A DNA stretch of 64,000 nt from Mycolicibacterium sp. ND9-15 (GCF_035918395.1 NZ_CP142362.1:4067501-4131500); one strand, 5' to 3'. Numbered from the stretch's first letter, positions 41,935 to 50,819 are shown. Translations and numbers: made by a program. Notes: generated by a model from the letters alone, not told the origin.

Positions 41935-42729
41935 TTATGGGCTGATTCCGGCATCGATGACGTCGTCGAGAAGCCCGAGGTCGCCGCCCAGTTCGGCGGC
42001 GGTCCGGCGCACCACCGCAACGTCCTTGCCGATGAACTCGCCGACGTCTGCGACGAAGCCCTGCACCGAGCCGCGCGCGGCGATGAGCTCGCCGACCCGG
42101 CTCGCGCCGCTGCCGTGCATCACCGAGGTCAGCAGCTTCGCTTCCTCGACGCCGAGCCGAGCGCCGAGGTCGACCGCGGTGCGCAGCAGGCCGATCTGCG
42201 CGGCGAACAGGCTGTTGTTGACCAGCTTCACCGCCTGCCCCGCCCCGAGGGGGCCGACGTGCAGGATCGGTTCGCCGTAACAGGCGAGGACGGGCCGAAC
42301 CTTGTCGACGGCCTGCTCGGTTCCGCCGACGAACAGCGTCACCGTGCCCGCCGCGATGTTGTGGGGTCCGCCGCTGACCGGGGCGTCGACGATGCCGAGG
42401 TCGGGGAACTTCGCCGCGAGGTCGCGCGCGGTGGCCGGGCTTCCGGTGGTGTGCAGAATCAGGGCCGAGCCGGGGCGCATCGCTGCTGCCACCCCGTCGT
42501 CCACACACACCTGCTGGACCTGTTCGTCGGTGAATACGCAGACGACGACGACCTCGGCGCCCTCGGCGACGTCGGCCGCGCGGGGGACCGGCTGCGCACC
42601 GAGGTCTCCGATCGCGGCGCAGCGCTCGTCGGTCCTGCCGAGGACCCGTACGTCGTGACCGTGTTCGAGGAGGCGGCGCACCATCGGCGCGCCCATGCGC
42701 CCGGCCCCGACGAACCCGATGCGCGTCAC
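41935..42729 (-). CDS. 3-Hydroxyisobutyrate dehydrogenase-family oxidoreductase (1)
   Basis: 264 aa. N-terminal IGFVGAGRMGAPMVRRLL NAD(P) motif, VDAPVSGGPHNIAAGT substrate loop, GAGQAVKLVNNSLFA with the catalytic lysine, and a C-terminal helical domain. Beta-hydroxyacid dehydrogenase family: oxidises 3-hydroxy acids or reduces aldehydes. GTG start overlapping the stop of its paralogue upstream by 4 nt; last gene of the 47683-41935 operon. Confidence 0.9.
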   Translation of the reverse strand: MTRIGFVGAGRMGAPMVRRLLEHGHDVRVLGRTDERCAAIGDLGAQPVPRAADVAEGAEVVVVCVFTDEQVQQVCVDDGVAAAMRPGSALILHTTGSPATARDLAAKFPDLGIVDAPVSGGPHNIAAGTVTLFVGGTEQAVDKVRPVLACYGEPILHVGPLGAGQAVKLVNNSLFAAQIGLLRTAVDLGARLGVEEAKLLTSVMHGSGASRVGELIAARGSVQGFVADVGEFIGKDVAVVRRTAAELGGDLGLLDDVIDAGISP

Positions 42730-43544
42730 CGTGGGTAGTCCATGTTGTTCAGCGCCGTGTCGGCGACGGTGAACACCGTTCCCTCCGGTATGGATCCCGC
42801 TGCGGCGATGCTGGCGGCGTGTCGAACGTCCTTCTGCAGCAGTGCGCCCGCGATCGGCGCGAGCCCCTCGACCGTGCCGCCGAAGATCGCGATGCTACCG
42901 AGGGCCTTGCTGGTGGCCGAGCCGCCGTTGAGCACCTCGGCGAGACGAACGCGCGGAATACCGAGCGACTCACCGAGATCGAGTGTGCTCAGCGCGGCGC
43001 CGAGATTCGCGGTGAACAACAAGTTGTTGAGGATCTTGGTGACCTGGCCGCTACCGAGTGGGCCGAGATGCACGATCGGGTCGGCGTATGTCGCGAACAC
43101 CGGCCGGCAGCGCTCGAGAACGTCCTCCGCGCCGCCGACCATGACCAGCAGCTTGCCTTCCTCGACCGCGGGGCCGCCGCCGCTGACCGGCGCGTCGATG
43201 ACCGAGACACCTTGTTTGGCAGCGACTTCGGCGATCTCCCCGCAGGTGTCGGGGTGGATCGTGCTGTGGATCGCGATCACGCCGCCCGAGGCGAGGCCGG
43301 CGAGCACCCCGTTATCGCCGTTGAGCACTTCGCGGACGTCGTCGTCCCCGACGACGCACAGGCACACCAGGTCGCTCGCGGCGGCCAACTCTGCGGGTGT
43401 GCCTGCGGTCTTGGCGGCTGTGCCGGCGTACGGTTCGAGACTGGCCGCGCGGCGTGCCCACAGCGTGGTCTCGAACCCGCCTTCGACGATCCGGCGTGCC
43501 ATGGGGCCGCCCTGACTGCCCAGGCCGATGAATCCGACGCGCAT
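42726..43544 (-). CDS. 3-Hydroxyisobutyrate dehydrogenase-family oxidoreductase (2)
   Basis: 272 aa from the ATG at 43544 (GGAGG upstream). VGFIGLGSQGGPMARRIV cofactor motif, VIDAPVSGGGPAVEEGK, and GSGQVTKILNNLLF with the catalytic lysine. Tandem paralogue of the previous gene. Two copies side by side could mean two steps on related 3-hydroxy acids, or a heteromer; neither can be decided here. Coupled to the hydrolase gene upstream (1-nt overlap). Confidence 0.9.
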   Translation of the reverse strand: MRVGFIGLGSQGGPMARRIVEGGFETTLWARRAASLEPYAGTAAKTAGTPAELAAASDLVCLCVVGDDDVREVLNGDNGVLAGLASGGVIAIHSTIHPDTCGEIAEVAAKQGVSVIDAPVSGGGPAVEEGKLLVMVGGAEDVLERCRPVFATYADPIVHLGPLGSGQVTKILNNLLFTANLGAALSTLDLGESLGIPRVRLAEVLNGGSATSKALGSIAIFGGTVEGLAPIAGALLQKDVRHAASIAAAGSIPEGTVFTVADTALNNMDYPR

Positions 43545-44437
43545 CAATCCGCCTCCGCTTTCTGCTCAGTGTCTTTTCGGCTCCCGACGCATTCCTCGGC
43601 GAACGACAAGACCTTCTGGTGATACTCCGCCGCAGCGATTGACAGCGACAGGTTGTGACCCGCCCCGGCTTGCTCGTTGAGTTCGAAACGCGGCGCGGCG
43701 GTGAACAACGCGGCGATGTCGGCCAGCGCCTCGGGGTCCGTTCGCCACACCCGCTCGTGCTCGGCGACGGTGAACTGCACCGGGACCTCGACTTGTGCAG
43801 CCAGTGCCGGAAACTCCTGTCGCGGCCAGGTTTTCGTCACCTCGGCCTCGTAAGGGGCGCCCGTGGACGAGTTCGTGACGCCGGAGAGCACCTCGGGCGG
43901 ATACAGGTCGGCGGGCTGCCACAGCAGGTCACGAAGTCCTACCGGCCGCCGAGTGGCTGTCGTCGTCTTGATGATGTCGGCGGCGGCGTCGGCGTAGCGC
44001 AACCCGGTGCCCGCCAGGCTGAGGCCGAGAACGCCTGCCCGAGCGGCGTTGTCGCTGACGGCCATCCGCACCGCCAGTTCACAACCCGCGGAGTGGCCGA
44101 GCAGGAACAACCCTGCGCCGCGCGGCTTCTGGCCGAGAGCCTTCGCTACGGCCCCGAACGCAAAAGCCACCCGTCGGCCGGGTTGGTGCATGGCATCGGG
44201 GTACGGCGCCGAACTGCCGTAGCCGGGACGGTCCAACGCCACCACGGTGAAACCCGCGGCGGTCCCGGTGCGCAGCAGCGACAGCTCTGGGTGCCCGGGG
44301 CAGTCGAAATACGCTGCGGTGCTTGCACCTCCGTGTAAGGCGACGATGACCGCAGCCGGATCCTCGGCTTCGGCGATGAGCCCCGACATCGGCACGCCGT
44401 CGACGAGGACGACGCGGGGGCGCGGATCAAGGGTCAT
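43544..44437 (-). CDS. Alpha/beta-fold hydrolase
   Basis: 297 aa. IVALHGGASTAAYF oxyanion loop, VVALDRPGYGSS, nucleophile elbow LLGHSAGCELA, and a histidine in EQAGAGHNLSLS near the C-terminus. In the operon with the DUF35-thiolase fusion and the HIBADH-type enzymes, so a thioesterase or ester/lactone hydrolase function is likely. ATG overlaps the previous stop (ATGA). Confidence 0.87.
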   Translation of the reverse strand: MTLDPRPRVVLVDGVPMSGLIAEAEDPAAVIVALHGGASTAAYFDCPGHPELSLLRTGTAAGFTVVALDRPGYGSSAPYPDAMHQPGRRVAFAFGAVAKALGQKPRGAGLFLLGHSAGCELAVRMAVSDNAARAGVLGLSLAGTGLRYADAAADIIKTTTATRRPVGLRDLLWQPADLYPPEVLSGVTNSSTGAPYEAEVTKTWPRQEFPALAAQVEVPVQFTVAEHERVWRTDPEALADIAALFTAAPRFELNEQAGAGHNLSLSIAAAEYHQKVLSFAEECVGSRKDTEQKAEAD

Positions 44438-46077
44438 GCGTCGGTCCGCATCAGGATTGCGCCGCTGGGGGTCAGGCCGCCGCTGCTGACCACCGCGACG
44501 CGGGCGTCTTTGACCTGACGCGGGCCGGCATCGCCGCGCAACTGGGTCACCGCTTCGTGGATCAGGCCCATACCGTGTGTGCGGCCGTGAGACAACTGCC
44601 CGCCGTGGGTGTTCAATGGGATCACCCCGTCACGGGCGATGGCCTTGCCGCCGTCGAGGAAGTCCTTCGCCTCGCCGATGCCGCAGAAGCCGAGGGCCTC
44701 CAGCCACGACAGGCAGTTGAACGAGAAGCCGTCGTACAGTTGGGCGACGTCGACGTCCTCGGGCCGCAGCGATGTTCGGGTCCACAGGTGGGCCGCCTGG
44801 CCGAGGACCTGGGGCTCGTGGGTCAGCGTGCTCTGGTCCCAGTCGGTGCGTTCGACGATCTGGGTGCCGACGGCCTCGAACAGCACCGGTTTGCGCGGCA
44901 TGTCCCTGGCGGCCTCGACGGCGGAGACGACGACCGCGACGGCGCCGTCGCACGGTACGTCACAGTCGTACAAACCGAACGGAGTGGTGATCATCCGGGC
45001 GTTGAGGTAGTCGTCCATGGTCATCGGGTCGCGGTAAATCGCGGTCGGGTTGAGCGTTGCGTTCGCCCGCTGGTTCAGCGCGATCCAGCCGAGCGTCTCG
45101 CGCGTGGTGCCGTAGCGGTCGAAGTGGCGCTGCGCGTTGAGCGCCAGGGTGTGCGCGGCCGACATCGCACCGAACGGCATCTGCCAACTCGACGTTCGGG
45201 CGCCGCCGGGCGGGGCGGCCTTGCCTTCCTTCATCAACTGTTGGAACGTCGCCTCCCACAAGGTGCGGAAACACAGCACGTGACGAGCCATGCCCGTGGC
45301 GACCGCCATCATCGCGGCGATGACCGAGCCGCCGGGGCCGAAGGTGTCCATGCCGCCGTTGATCCACGCCGGGCGAAGACCCAGGGCGCCCTCGAGCGCC
45401 GCGACGCCACCTTCGCCCATGCCCGCGATGTCCAACCCAGGGTACGTGGACAGCCCGTCGATGTCGTCGAACGTGAGGCCCGCGTCGGCGACGGCGGACT
45501 CGCACGCCTCGACGGTCAGCGACAGTGGTGGCACCATGAGTCGGCGACCGAGTCGCGACGCGCCGATGCCGGTGATCGCCGAGCGCTCCTCGAACCGCTG
45601 GGTGGTCAGCGGCGGGCTCACGTGCCGGCCGAAGTCCTGCGGCGCGATCTCGTCCTCGGGCAGCGGTCCGGTCTGCCCGTCGGTGCTGGGCCGGAAGACC
45701 GGCAGCCAGACGTCTTCGATCTTCTCGAACTGGACTTCGACGAGCTGGCCGAGCTCGAGGTCGTCGGGGTCGCAGTCGACGATGTTGGTGGTCAACCGAA
45801 CTCGCGGATCTTCGACGACGGCCACCTGCGCCACTACGTAAGGCGGTGCCAGGTCCGGAAACCCGAACCGATGGTTCACCGTGAACGCCGACAGCGTGGC
45901 CTTGCCCGACACGTCGCGCACACCCATGTTGTGGCCCCGGCAGTACCGGCACACCGGTTGCGGCGGATGGATCAGCGCGGCGCAATCCAGACACTCTTGG
46001 ATGCGCAGGACGCCGTCGGCGCCGGCGGTCCAATAGAACTCGTTCAGTACCGTCAGTTCGGGAAGCGGTCTGCTCAC
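44434..46077 (-). CDS. DUF35 (OB-fold, zinc ribbon) - thiolase-like fusion protein
   Basis: 547 aa. Residues ~1-140 are a DUF35 domain: zinc ribbon CLDCAALIHPPQPVCRYC, then an OB-fold with VVAQVAVVEDPRVRLTTN. Residues ~160-547 are SCP2/thiolase-like: LTVEACESAVADAGLTFDDIDGL, GGSVIAAMMAVATG, DVAQLYDGFSFN, LNTHGGQLSHGRTHGMG. The usual nucleophilic cysteine of thiolases is not visible; the equivalent stretch is NGGMDTFGPGG. Steroid side-chain aldolases combine a thiolase-like Ltp2 with a DUF35 protein as separate chains, so a retro-aldolase function is the leading guess. GTG start, coupled to the ferredoxin gene upstream. Confidence 0.85.
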   Translation of the reverse strand: MSRPLPELTVLNEFYWTAGADGVLRIQECLDCAALIHPPQPVCRYCRGHNMGVRDVSGKATLSAFTVNHRFGFPDLAPPYVVAQVAVVEDPRVRLTTNIVDCDPDDLELGQLVEVQFEKIEDVWLPVFRPSTDGQTGPLPEDEIAPQDFGRHVSPPLTTQRFEERSAITGIGASRLGRRLMVPPLSLTVEACESAVADAGLTFDDIDGLSTYPGLDIAGMGEGGVAALEGALGLRPAWINGGMDTFGPGGSVIAAMMAVATGMARHVLCFRTLWEATFQQLMKEGKAAPPGGARTSSWQMPFGAMSAAHTLALNAQRHFDRYGTTRETLGWIALNQRANATLNPTAIYRDPMTMDDYLNARMITTPFGLYDCDVPCDGAVAVVVSAVEAARDMPRKPVLFEAVGTQIVERTDWDQSTLTHEPQVLGQAAHLWTRTSLRPEDVDVAQLYDGFSFNCLSWLEALGFCGIGEAKDFLDGGKAIARDGVIPLNTHGGQLSHGRTHGMGLIHEAVTQLRGDAGPRQVKDARVAVVSSGGLTPSGAILMRTDA

Positions 46078-46385
46078 CGAACGAATCCCGAAATTGCCTC
46101 GCTGTCATCGGTTTTGGGGTCCGGCTCGGGCGCCTCGTGTGCCTCATGATGTATCGCGGTGTCATCCGAGGGCCGGTGTTCGCCCAGGTAGACGATCGCG
46201 TGCACGGGACAGTCCATCAGAGCGCGCATCACCGCGTCCCGGTCCTCCTCCGGCACCGTTCCGTCGCCGATCAGCGAAGCGTAACCCCAGTCGTCCAGCG
46301 AGAAATATCCCGGTGCGTGCTTGGCGCAGATCCCGAAGCCGTCGCACACGGTCCGGTCGAGCCGAATCCGCAAGCCGTCAGTCAT
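46074..46385 (-). CDS. Ferredoxin (single-cluster type) with acidic tail
   Basis: 103 aa, longer than the other two ferredoxins. Cluster: CDGFGICAKHAPGYF and DCPVHAI, three cysteines as in 3Fe-4S/P450-type ferredoxins. The last ~35 residues form an acidic, histidine-containing tail (EAHEAPEPDPK). It overlaps both neighbours by 4 nt, so it is expected to act with the NuoF-like protein as an NADH-to-ferredoxin chain. Confidence 0.88.
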   Translation of the reverse strand: MTDGLRIRLDRTVCDGFGICAKHAPGYFSLDDWGYASLIGDGTVPEEDRDAVMRALMDCPVHAIVYLGEHRPSDDTAIHHEAHEAPEPDPKTDDSEAISGFVR

Positions 46386-47683
46386 GATCGAGCCACCGCC
46401 TCCACTTCGTAGGGCCGCACGGCGTCGAACGCGTCGGTGCGACAGGCCAAGCAGTCATTGGCGAGATGGCGAGCCACCACCTGCGGGAACTGCCGCAACA
46501 GGCTCGCGGCGATATTGGTGGCGCCGTCGAGGGTGCCGCAGGCGCCACGGCCACGCAGCACCACCGACCACCGCTCCAGACGCGTAACGTCCTCGTCGGT
46601 CGCCACGCCGTCGCGCAGCGCCGAGGTGACCGCGGACATCGCGGCAGTGCCGTTGAAGCAGGATCCGCACTGGCCGGCGTTCTCCCGGTCGAAGTACGAC
46701 ATCACCGACGCCGCGACGGCGACCGGGCAGTCGTCGGTGAGGATTGAGATCGCCCCACAGCCGAGGCCGCTGCCGAGGCGGCGAATCGATTCGTGGTCGA
46801 GCGTCGCATCGAGGATGTCGGTGTTGAGCAGGCCGGCGAAATAGCCGCCCATCAGCACGCCCGTGACCTCGTCGTTGGTCAGGCCGTGCAGTCGCAGCAG
46901 GTCGGAAAACGCTGCGCCGTGCGGGACTTCGTACAACGCGGCGGGCCGTCCGGCGCCGGTGATGGAAGCCAGGAAGGTGCCCGGTGACATCGGTGTGCCG
47001 ACCGACCGGAACTCTCTGGCGCCGTGTTCGTGAATGTAGGGCAGATTGGCCAAGGTTTCGACATTGCTGACCATCGTCGGCAACCCGGTCACGCCCTCCT
47101 CGTAGGGACGCGGCGGCTTGTCGGTCGGCTTCGCCGGTCCGCCGTTGATGCGCCGGACCGCGGCGGTCTCCTCTCCCGCGACGTAGCCCGGTTCGACTGT
47201 GACGACCGTGATCTCGGTCGCACCGAATGTCTCCCGGGGCAACTCGCCGAGCGCAGCGGCTATTGCTTCGGCAGCTTTCTGGTCGGAGACGTAGACAAAG
47301 CCGCGCGAGGCGCCGGCGACGGCGGTGGCCAGCCGCAGCCCGTCGAGGACGAGGTGGGGCCGGTTGCGCAGCAGCCAGCGGTCTTTGACCGATGCGGGTT
47401 CGCCCTCTTCGCCGTTCGCGACGACAACGGTCTCGGAGCCGCGATGGTGGGCGGCGTGCACGGTGCGCAGCTTGGTGCCGATCGGGAACGCTGCGCCACC
47501 GCGGCCCAGCAGGCCGGACAGATCGATCTGCTGCAGTAGCGCATCGACGTCGGTCAGCGGCCGGTATCCGCCCGCACCGGCGTACTCGACGTAGTCCTCG
47601 GGGCCGGCTCCCGGCGGCCGCAGCAGCCGCGGCGCGCAGTCCGGCCAGGCGCCGACGGTGAGTTCGGTGGCTGTAGTGGTCAT
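46382..47683 (-). CDS. NuoF-like NADH/FMN/[4Fe-4S] flavoprotein, stand-alone
   Basis: 433 aa from the ATG with GGAAGGA upstream. FMN/NADH site: LLGRGGAAFPIGTKL and NGEEGEPASVKDR; VEPGYVAGEETAAV; SLBB-like middle; C-terminal cluster region QCGSCFNGTAAMSA and GRGACGTLDGATN. This is the complex I 51-kDa fold without NuoE or NuoG neighbours. It probably passes electrons from NADH to the following ferredoxin, and so to a P450 or another oxygenase. The ESCGxCxPC motif of true NuoF is shortened, so the cluster may differ. First gene of the minus-strand operon; divergent from 47720. Confidence 0.85.
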   Translation of the reverse strand: MTTTATELTVGAWPDCAPRLLRPPGAGPEDYVEYAGAGGYRPLTDVDALLQQIDLSGLLGRGGAAFPIGTKLRTVHAAHHRGSETVVVANGEEGEPASVKDRWLLRNRPHLVLDGLRLATAVAGASRGFVYVSDQKAAEAIAAALGELPRETFGATEITVVTVEPGYVAGEETAAVRRINGGPAKPTDKPPRPYEEGVTGLPTMVSNVETLANLPYIHEHGAREFRSVGTPMSPGTFLASITGAGRPAALYEVPHGAAFSDLLRLHGLTNDEVTGVLMGGYFAGLLNTDILDATLDHESIRRLGSGLGCGAISILTDDCPVAVAASVMSYFDRENAGQCGSCFNGTAAMSAVTSALRDGVATDEDVTRLERWSVVLRGRGACGTLDGATNIAASLLRQFPQVVARHLANDCLACRTDAFDAVRPYEVEAVARS

Positions 47684-47719
47684 GGCTGGTCCTTCCGGCC
47701 CGCGGATAGGCTGACGGAC

Positions 47720-48202
47720 ATGAGGACTGCGGTCGTGCGCGTCGGTGTCGACAAAGCGGGCGAGCTCGCCCCCGCCCAACTCGATGACGGCCTGGCGCGG
47801 CTACGGGAGCTGGCGGCCGCGGACGGTATCGAGGTGGTGGCGAACAACCTTGGCGCGCTGCCGCCGCAACGCCGTGAGGTCGAATTGTTGATCACCGGCG
47901 ACGATCCCGCCGAACTCGATCGTGTCGCGGTCGAGCTGTGCGCTCGAGCATTCGGGGCGTTCGGCGCGATACCGGTGCCGGGAGTGATGACGTTCATCAG
48001 TCGTGGCACCGACGACGATGCGCACGGTGTGCTGGCCGGACTCGGGCTCTCGGGAGAGATCGAGCGCGTACCGGGTGAGGAGGGGTGGGATGTGGTGTAC
48101 GTGACGCTGCCCGAGGCTGATCTCGAACGTGTGCCTGAAAGCCGGGTCCACACCGCGCTCGAGTCGTCGCTGAACTGCGAAGTACATATACGTACGAAGT
48201 AG
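47720..48202 (+). CDS. Conserved hypothetical protein
   Basis: 160 aa, ATG start, only 36 bases from the divergent NuoF-like gene, so promoters must overlap. Not recognised. Alpha/beta pattern: RTAVVRVGVDKAGELAPAQLDDGLARLRELAAADGIEVV, then EVELLITGDDPAELDRVAVELCARAFGA and VMTFISRGTDDDAHGVL. The two halves look similar in strand-helix order and may be repeated ferredoxin-like folds. No signal peptide or membrane segment. Probably a small cytoplasmic regulatory or enzyme-like protein. Confidence 0.65.
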   Translation: MRTAVVRVGVDKAGELAPAQLDDGLARLRELAAADGIEVVANNLGALPPQRREVELLITGDDPAELDRVAVELCARAFGAFGAIPVPGVMTFISRGTDDDAHGVLAGLGLSGEIERVPGEEGWDVVYVTLPEADLERVPESRVHTALESSLNCEVHIRTK

Positions 48203-48239
48203 CGCATTGCGTCGCTCGCGGTTGCCGACGGGCCACTCA

Positions 48240-49148
48240 TCAACTGTCCAGGAACTTCAGGATCGCAGGAGCTGCCTGCACCCATGTGTCGAACATGTTG
48301 AAGCGCTTGACTTTTCCGGAGGCCCGCTCCTCGCCTGCGCGTTCCCAGGCGTCCTCGGGCCAGGGCGGGTCGATCAGCTGTGACCCTTTGATCAGGCAGC
48401 TGACCTCCAGCGATGTCCGTTTTGGATGGTCGAGGTCGTTCTCGCCGCCGCGGATGATCAGCGTGGGCACCTTGATGTTGTCGAACAGTTCGTCCTCGAC
48501 CCCCGGGATCGTCTGGCCGGGTTTCGGCACGAACGCGTTGAGCCAGCGCAGCATCAGCTTGAGGAACGCGTCGGGGTCCTGGCTTAGGATCCGGTCGCGG
48601 TTGGCGGGGTTCTCCGCGATCCGCTGCTTCCATTCGTCAACGGCGGCAACGGCCTTCATGCCCGCGCCGCGGACGGCCAGGATGCTGGGCACGATGTAGT
48701 AGGAGCCCAGCACGAAGGATCCGTACACGCCGCCGACGATGTTCCACACCACCAGCTTTCGTACGATCTCCGGGTACAGCATGGCGGTCAGCATCGAGTC
48801 GCGGGCGCCGCCGGACCCGCCGGCGATGATGCACGGCCCGATGTCGAGTCCGGTGATCAGCGCGTGCAGGGTTTCGGCCCGCATGTGCGATTCGCTCTGC
48901 CCGTAGAACTGCACATCGGACTTGCCACAGTTCGGGCGGTCCCACAGCAGCACCCGGTATCCGCCCTTGACGAGTTCCTCTGCGAGCGGCCGAAGACCCT
49001 CGATGTCCTTGCTGAACCGGCCGCCGGGCGTCAGCGCGATGAAATCACCTTCGCTGCCGAGGATCTCGTAGACGACGTTGCCGCGGTTGATGGTGATTGT
49101 CTTCTCGCCCGGGTTGAGTTTGGGGCCGGCGGTTCCGGTTGCGGTCAC
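48240..49148 (-). CDS. Alpha/beta-fold hydrolase
   Basis: 302 aa from the GTG at 49148 (GGAGG 6 nt upstream); the open frame continues only into the family B hairpin. ALTPGGRFS oxyanion loop, VLLWDRPNCGKSD, elbow IIAGGSGGARDS with the nucleophile serine, and a long cap domain. The usual GxSxG is present (GGSGG). Resembles hydrolases acting on aromatic ring-cleavage products, though the substrate is open. Follows the Rieske ferredoxin in the amidohydrolase operon, separated by a hairpin repeat. Confidence 0.85.
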   Translation of the reverse strand: MTATGTAGPKLNPGEKTITINRGNVVYEILGSEGDFIALTPGGRFSKDIEGLRPLAEELVKGGYRVLLWDRPNCGKSDVQFYGQSESHMRAETLHALITGLDIGPCIIAGGSGGARDSMLTAMLYPEIVRKLVVWNIVGGVYGSFVLGSYYIVPSILAVRGAGMKAVAAVDEWKQRIAENPANRDRILSQDPDAFLKLMLRWLNAFVPKPGQTIPGVEDELFDNIKVPTLIIRGGENDLDHPKRTSLEVSCLIKGSQLIDPPWPEDAWERAGEERASGKVKRFNMFDTWVQAAPAILKFLDS

Positions 49149-49161
49149 GCTGAACCTCCGC

Positions 49162-49224
49162 GAACGTGCGCAAACTGCTTTTTTTCGGCGGTGTGTCGTG
49201 TGCAAACACGCACACTCGCGCAAG
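49162..49224 (+). repeat. Intergenic hairpin repeat, family B, copy 3
   Basis: GAACGTGCGCAAACTGC, a T-run, GGCGGTGTGTCGTGTGCAAAC, then ACGCACACTCGCGCAA. Same order of blocks as 1453-1515, with the shared 16-base string CGTGTGCAAACACGCA. It lies between the hydrolase start and the Rieske-ferredoxin stop. Confidence 0.65.
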
Positions 49225-49230
49225 TAGGGG

Positions 49231-49638
49231 TCATGCCTGGACCAGCACGTCGTTGCCGACCACCCGCACGGGATAAGTCCGGATGCTCCACTCGGGCTTG
49301 ACCGCGGTGGTTCCGGTCGCCAACTCGAAACCCCATTGGTGCCACGGACAGTAGATGAACTCCAGGTCGCGCACCATCACCGCGTCGCCGGGCACGCTGT
49401 CGTCGACCACCGTGCGGCCCCGGGTCCGCCCGGAGCAGAGGGGACCACCCTCGTGCGGACAGTAGTTCGCGATCGCGTAGAACGTGCCGTTGACGTTGTA
49501 CACACCAACGCCGTGGCGGCCGATCGGTACCAGTTTGTGCTTGCCAGGCGGGATCTCGTCGACCGTGGCCACAACGTGTTCGCGCCCCTGGGCCAATCTC
49601 TTCGGGACGGTCGGGGGCGCCTTCTCCTGCTCGCTCAA
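49231..49638 (-). CDS. Rieske [2Fe-2S] ferredoxin-type protein
   Basis: 135 aa. Single Rieske domain: ANYCPHEGGPLC (C-x-H) and IYCPWHQWGFEL (C-x2-H). No catalytic iron domain, so an electron-transfer protein or small subunit. An insertion of ~20 residues between the two cluster loops (GRTRGRTVVDDSVPGDAV) is longer than in typical Rieske ferredoxins. ATG start, adjacent to the amidohydrolase. A possible electron carrier to one of the Rieske oxygenases. Confidence 0.9.
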   Translation of the reverse strand: MSEQEKAPPTVPKRLAQGREHVVATVDEIPPGKHKLVPIGRHGVGVYNVNGTFYAIANYCPHEGGPLCSGRTRGRTVVDDSVPGDAVMVRDLEFIYCPWHQWGFELATGTTAVKPEWSIRTYPVRVVGNDVLVQA

Positions 49639-49639
49639 T

Positions 49640-50782
49640 TCAGAACACCCGCACTTGGCCCTCGAGGGCCGGAACCGTCTCGGGAAGGTGATAGGTCGCG
49701 ATGCCGTTGCGGAACATCACCGCTTCGCGCGCGTGCTCGGGCAGGTGCTTGACCAGCCAGCGCGGGTCATCGAACGTCCAGTGCGGATAGTCCGACGAGA
49801 ACAGCAGGATCTTCTCGCACTCCATCCACTCGAACGCGCGCGTCAACTCGGTCTTGTCCTCGGGATAGTCCAGCGGCTGCGTGGTGAACTTGATGTGGTC
49901 CTTGACGTACTCGGAGGGTTTGCGCTTGATGTCCACCCACGACTTGCGCGCCTCGTAGATGGCGTCCATCCGCCACATCAGCGGAAGAATCCAGGTGAAA
50001 GCGTGTTCCACCAACACGATTCGCAATGTCGGGAACCGGTCGAAGAGGCCGTCGAAGATCATGCTCATCACCTGGTTCGCGGCCAGCAGCGAGTAGGTGA
50101 CCATGAAATCGTGGTTGTAGCTGGGGAATCCGACCGGCGGGATCGGGAGTTCCTCGTGGTGGCTGCGCGACAGGTGGCAGCTCACCGTGATGTCGTGCTT
50201 GGTCGCGGCTTCCCAGATCGGGTTGTACTTCGGATCACCCCACGCCGGGCGGGGTTCGGCCTTGATCAGGATCTGAGCCATATGGGGATGGCCGGCCCAG
50301 CGCTCGATCTCGCGGGCGGAGTCCTCGGGCGTCTCGATCGCTACGCAGATCGATCCGCGCCATCGCTCATGCCAGTTGTTCTTGCCGTCCAGCCAGTGGT
50401 TGGCCTGCCAGTCGTTGAGCGCGACGCTCATCGCGTGGTTGACCTCGGGGAAGCGCGCGGGGTAGGCCGCGGGTTCCAGGATCGCGATGTCGGCGCCCGC
50501 CTCCATGATCAGCTGCTTGAACGCCAGATCGGGGTCGCTGCCGGCGAACTCGCCGTCGGCGGGGAACGTGTCGACCCGCATCGCGTACGCGTGCGCGTAG
50601 TCCGGTGCGTCGTAGTAAATCTGGTCGCCGATCCGACGCGGCAGGAAGTACTTGCTGCGCCACGGCTCCGGGATGTACTGGGCGAGTACGCCGCTCTTCG
50701 GCACCGGGTGCACGTCGGAGTCGACGCAGCGCACCGCGACGCGCTCGGCGGCCGGCTTCCGCTCTGTCACTGTCACCGTCAT
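49640..50782 (-). CDS. Amidohydrolase 2 family protein
   Basis: 380 aa from the ATG at 50782 (GGAAG 5 nt upstream). CVDSDVHPVPKSG (HxH-like start), TVSCHLSRSHHEE, RIVLVEHAFTWILPLMWRMD, LLFSSDYPHWTFDDP. The second-shell order matches the ACMSD/gamma-resorcylate decarboxylase-like branch with a catalytic aspartate in SSDYPHW. Tandem with the related gene at 50820-51905, and followed by a Rieske ferredoxin at 1 nt. Likely acts on cyclic or aromatic carboxylates. Confidence 0.88.
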   Translation of the reverse strand: MTVTVTERKPAAERVAVRCVDSDVHPVPKSGVLAQYIPEPWRSKYFLPRRIGDQIYYDAPDYAHAYAMRVDTFPADGEFAGSDPDLAFKQLIMEAGADIAILEPAAYPARFPEVNHAMSVALNDWQANHWLDGKNNWHERWRGSICVAIETPEDSAREIERWAGHPHMAQILIKAEPRPAWGDPKYNPIWEAATKHDITVSCHLSRSHHEELPIPPVGFPSYNHDFMVTYSLLAANQVMSMIFDGLFDRFPTLRIVLVEHAFTWILPLMWRMDAIYEARKSWVDIKRKPSEYVKDHIKFTTQPLDYPEDKTELTRAFEWMECEKILLFSSDYPHWTFDDPRWLVKHLPEHAREAVMFRNGIATYHLPETVPALEGQVRVF

Positions 50783-50819
50783 CGTGGCTTCCTGCCTTCC
50801 CGCAACTTCTGCAGCCCTA

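Noticed and set aside
44434..47683. The cholesterol side-chain aldolase locus (ltp2/chsH)
   Set aside because: No chsE, chsH1 or hsa genes nearby, and the architecture is a fusion; only the mechanistic analogy is retained.
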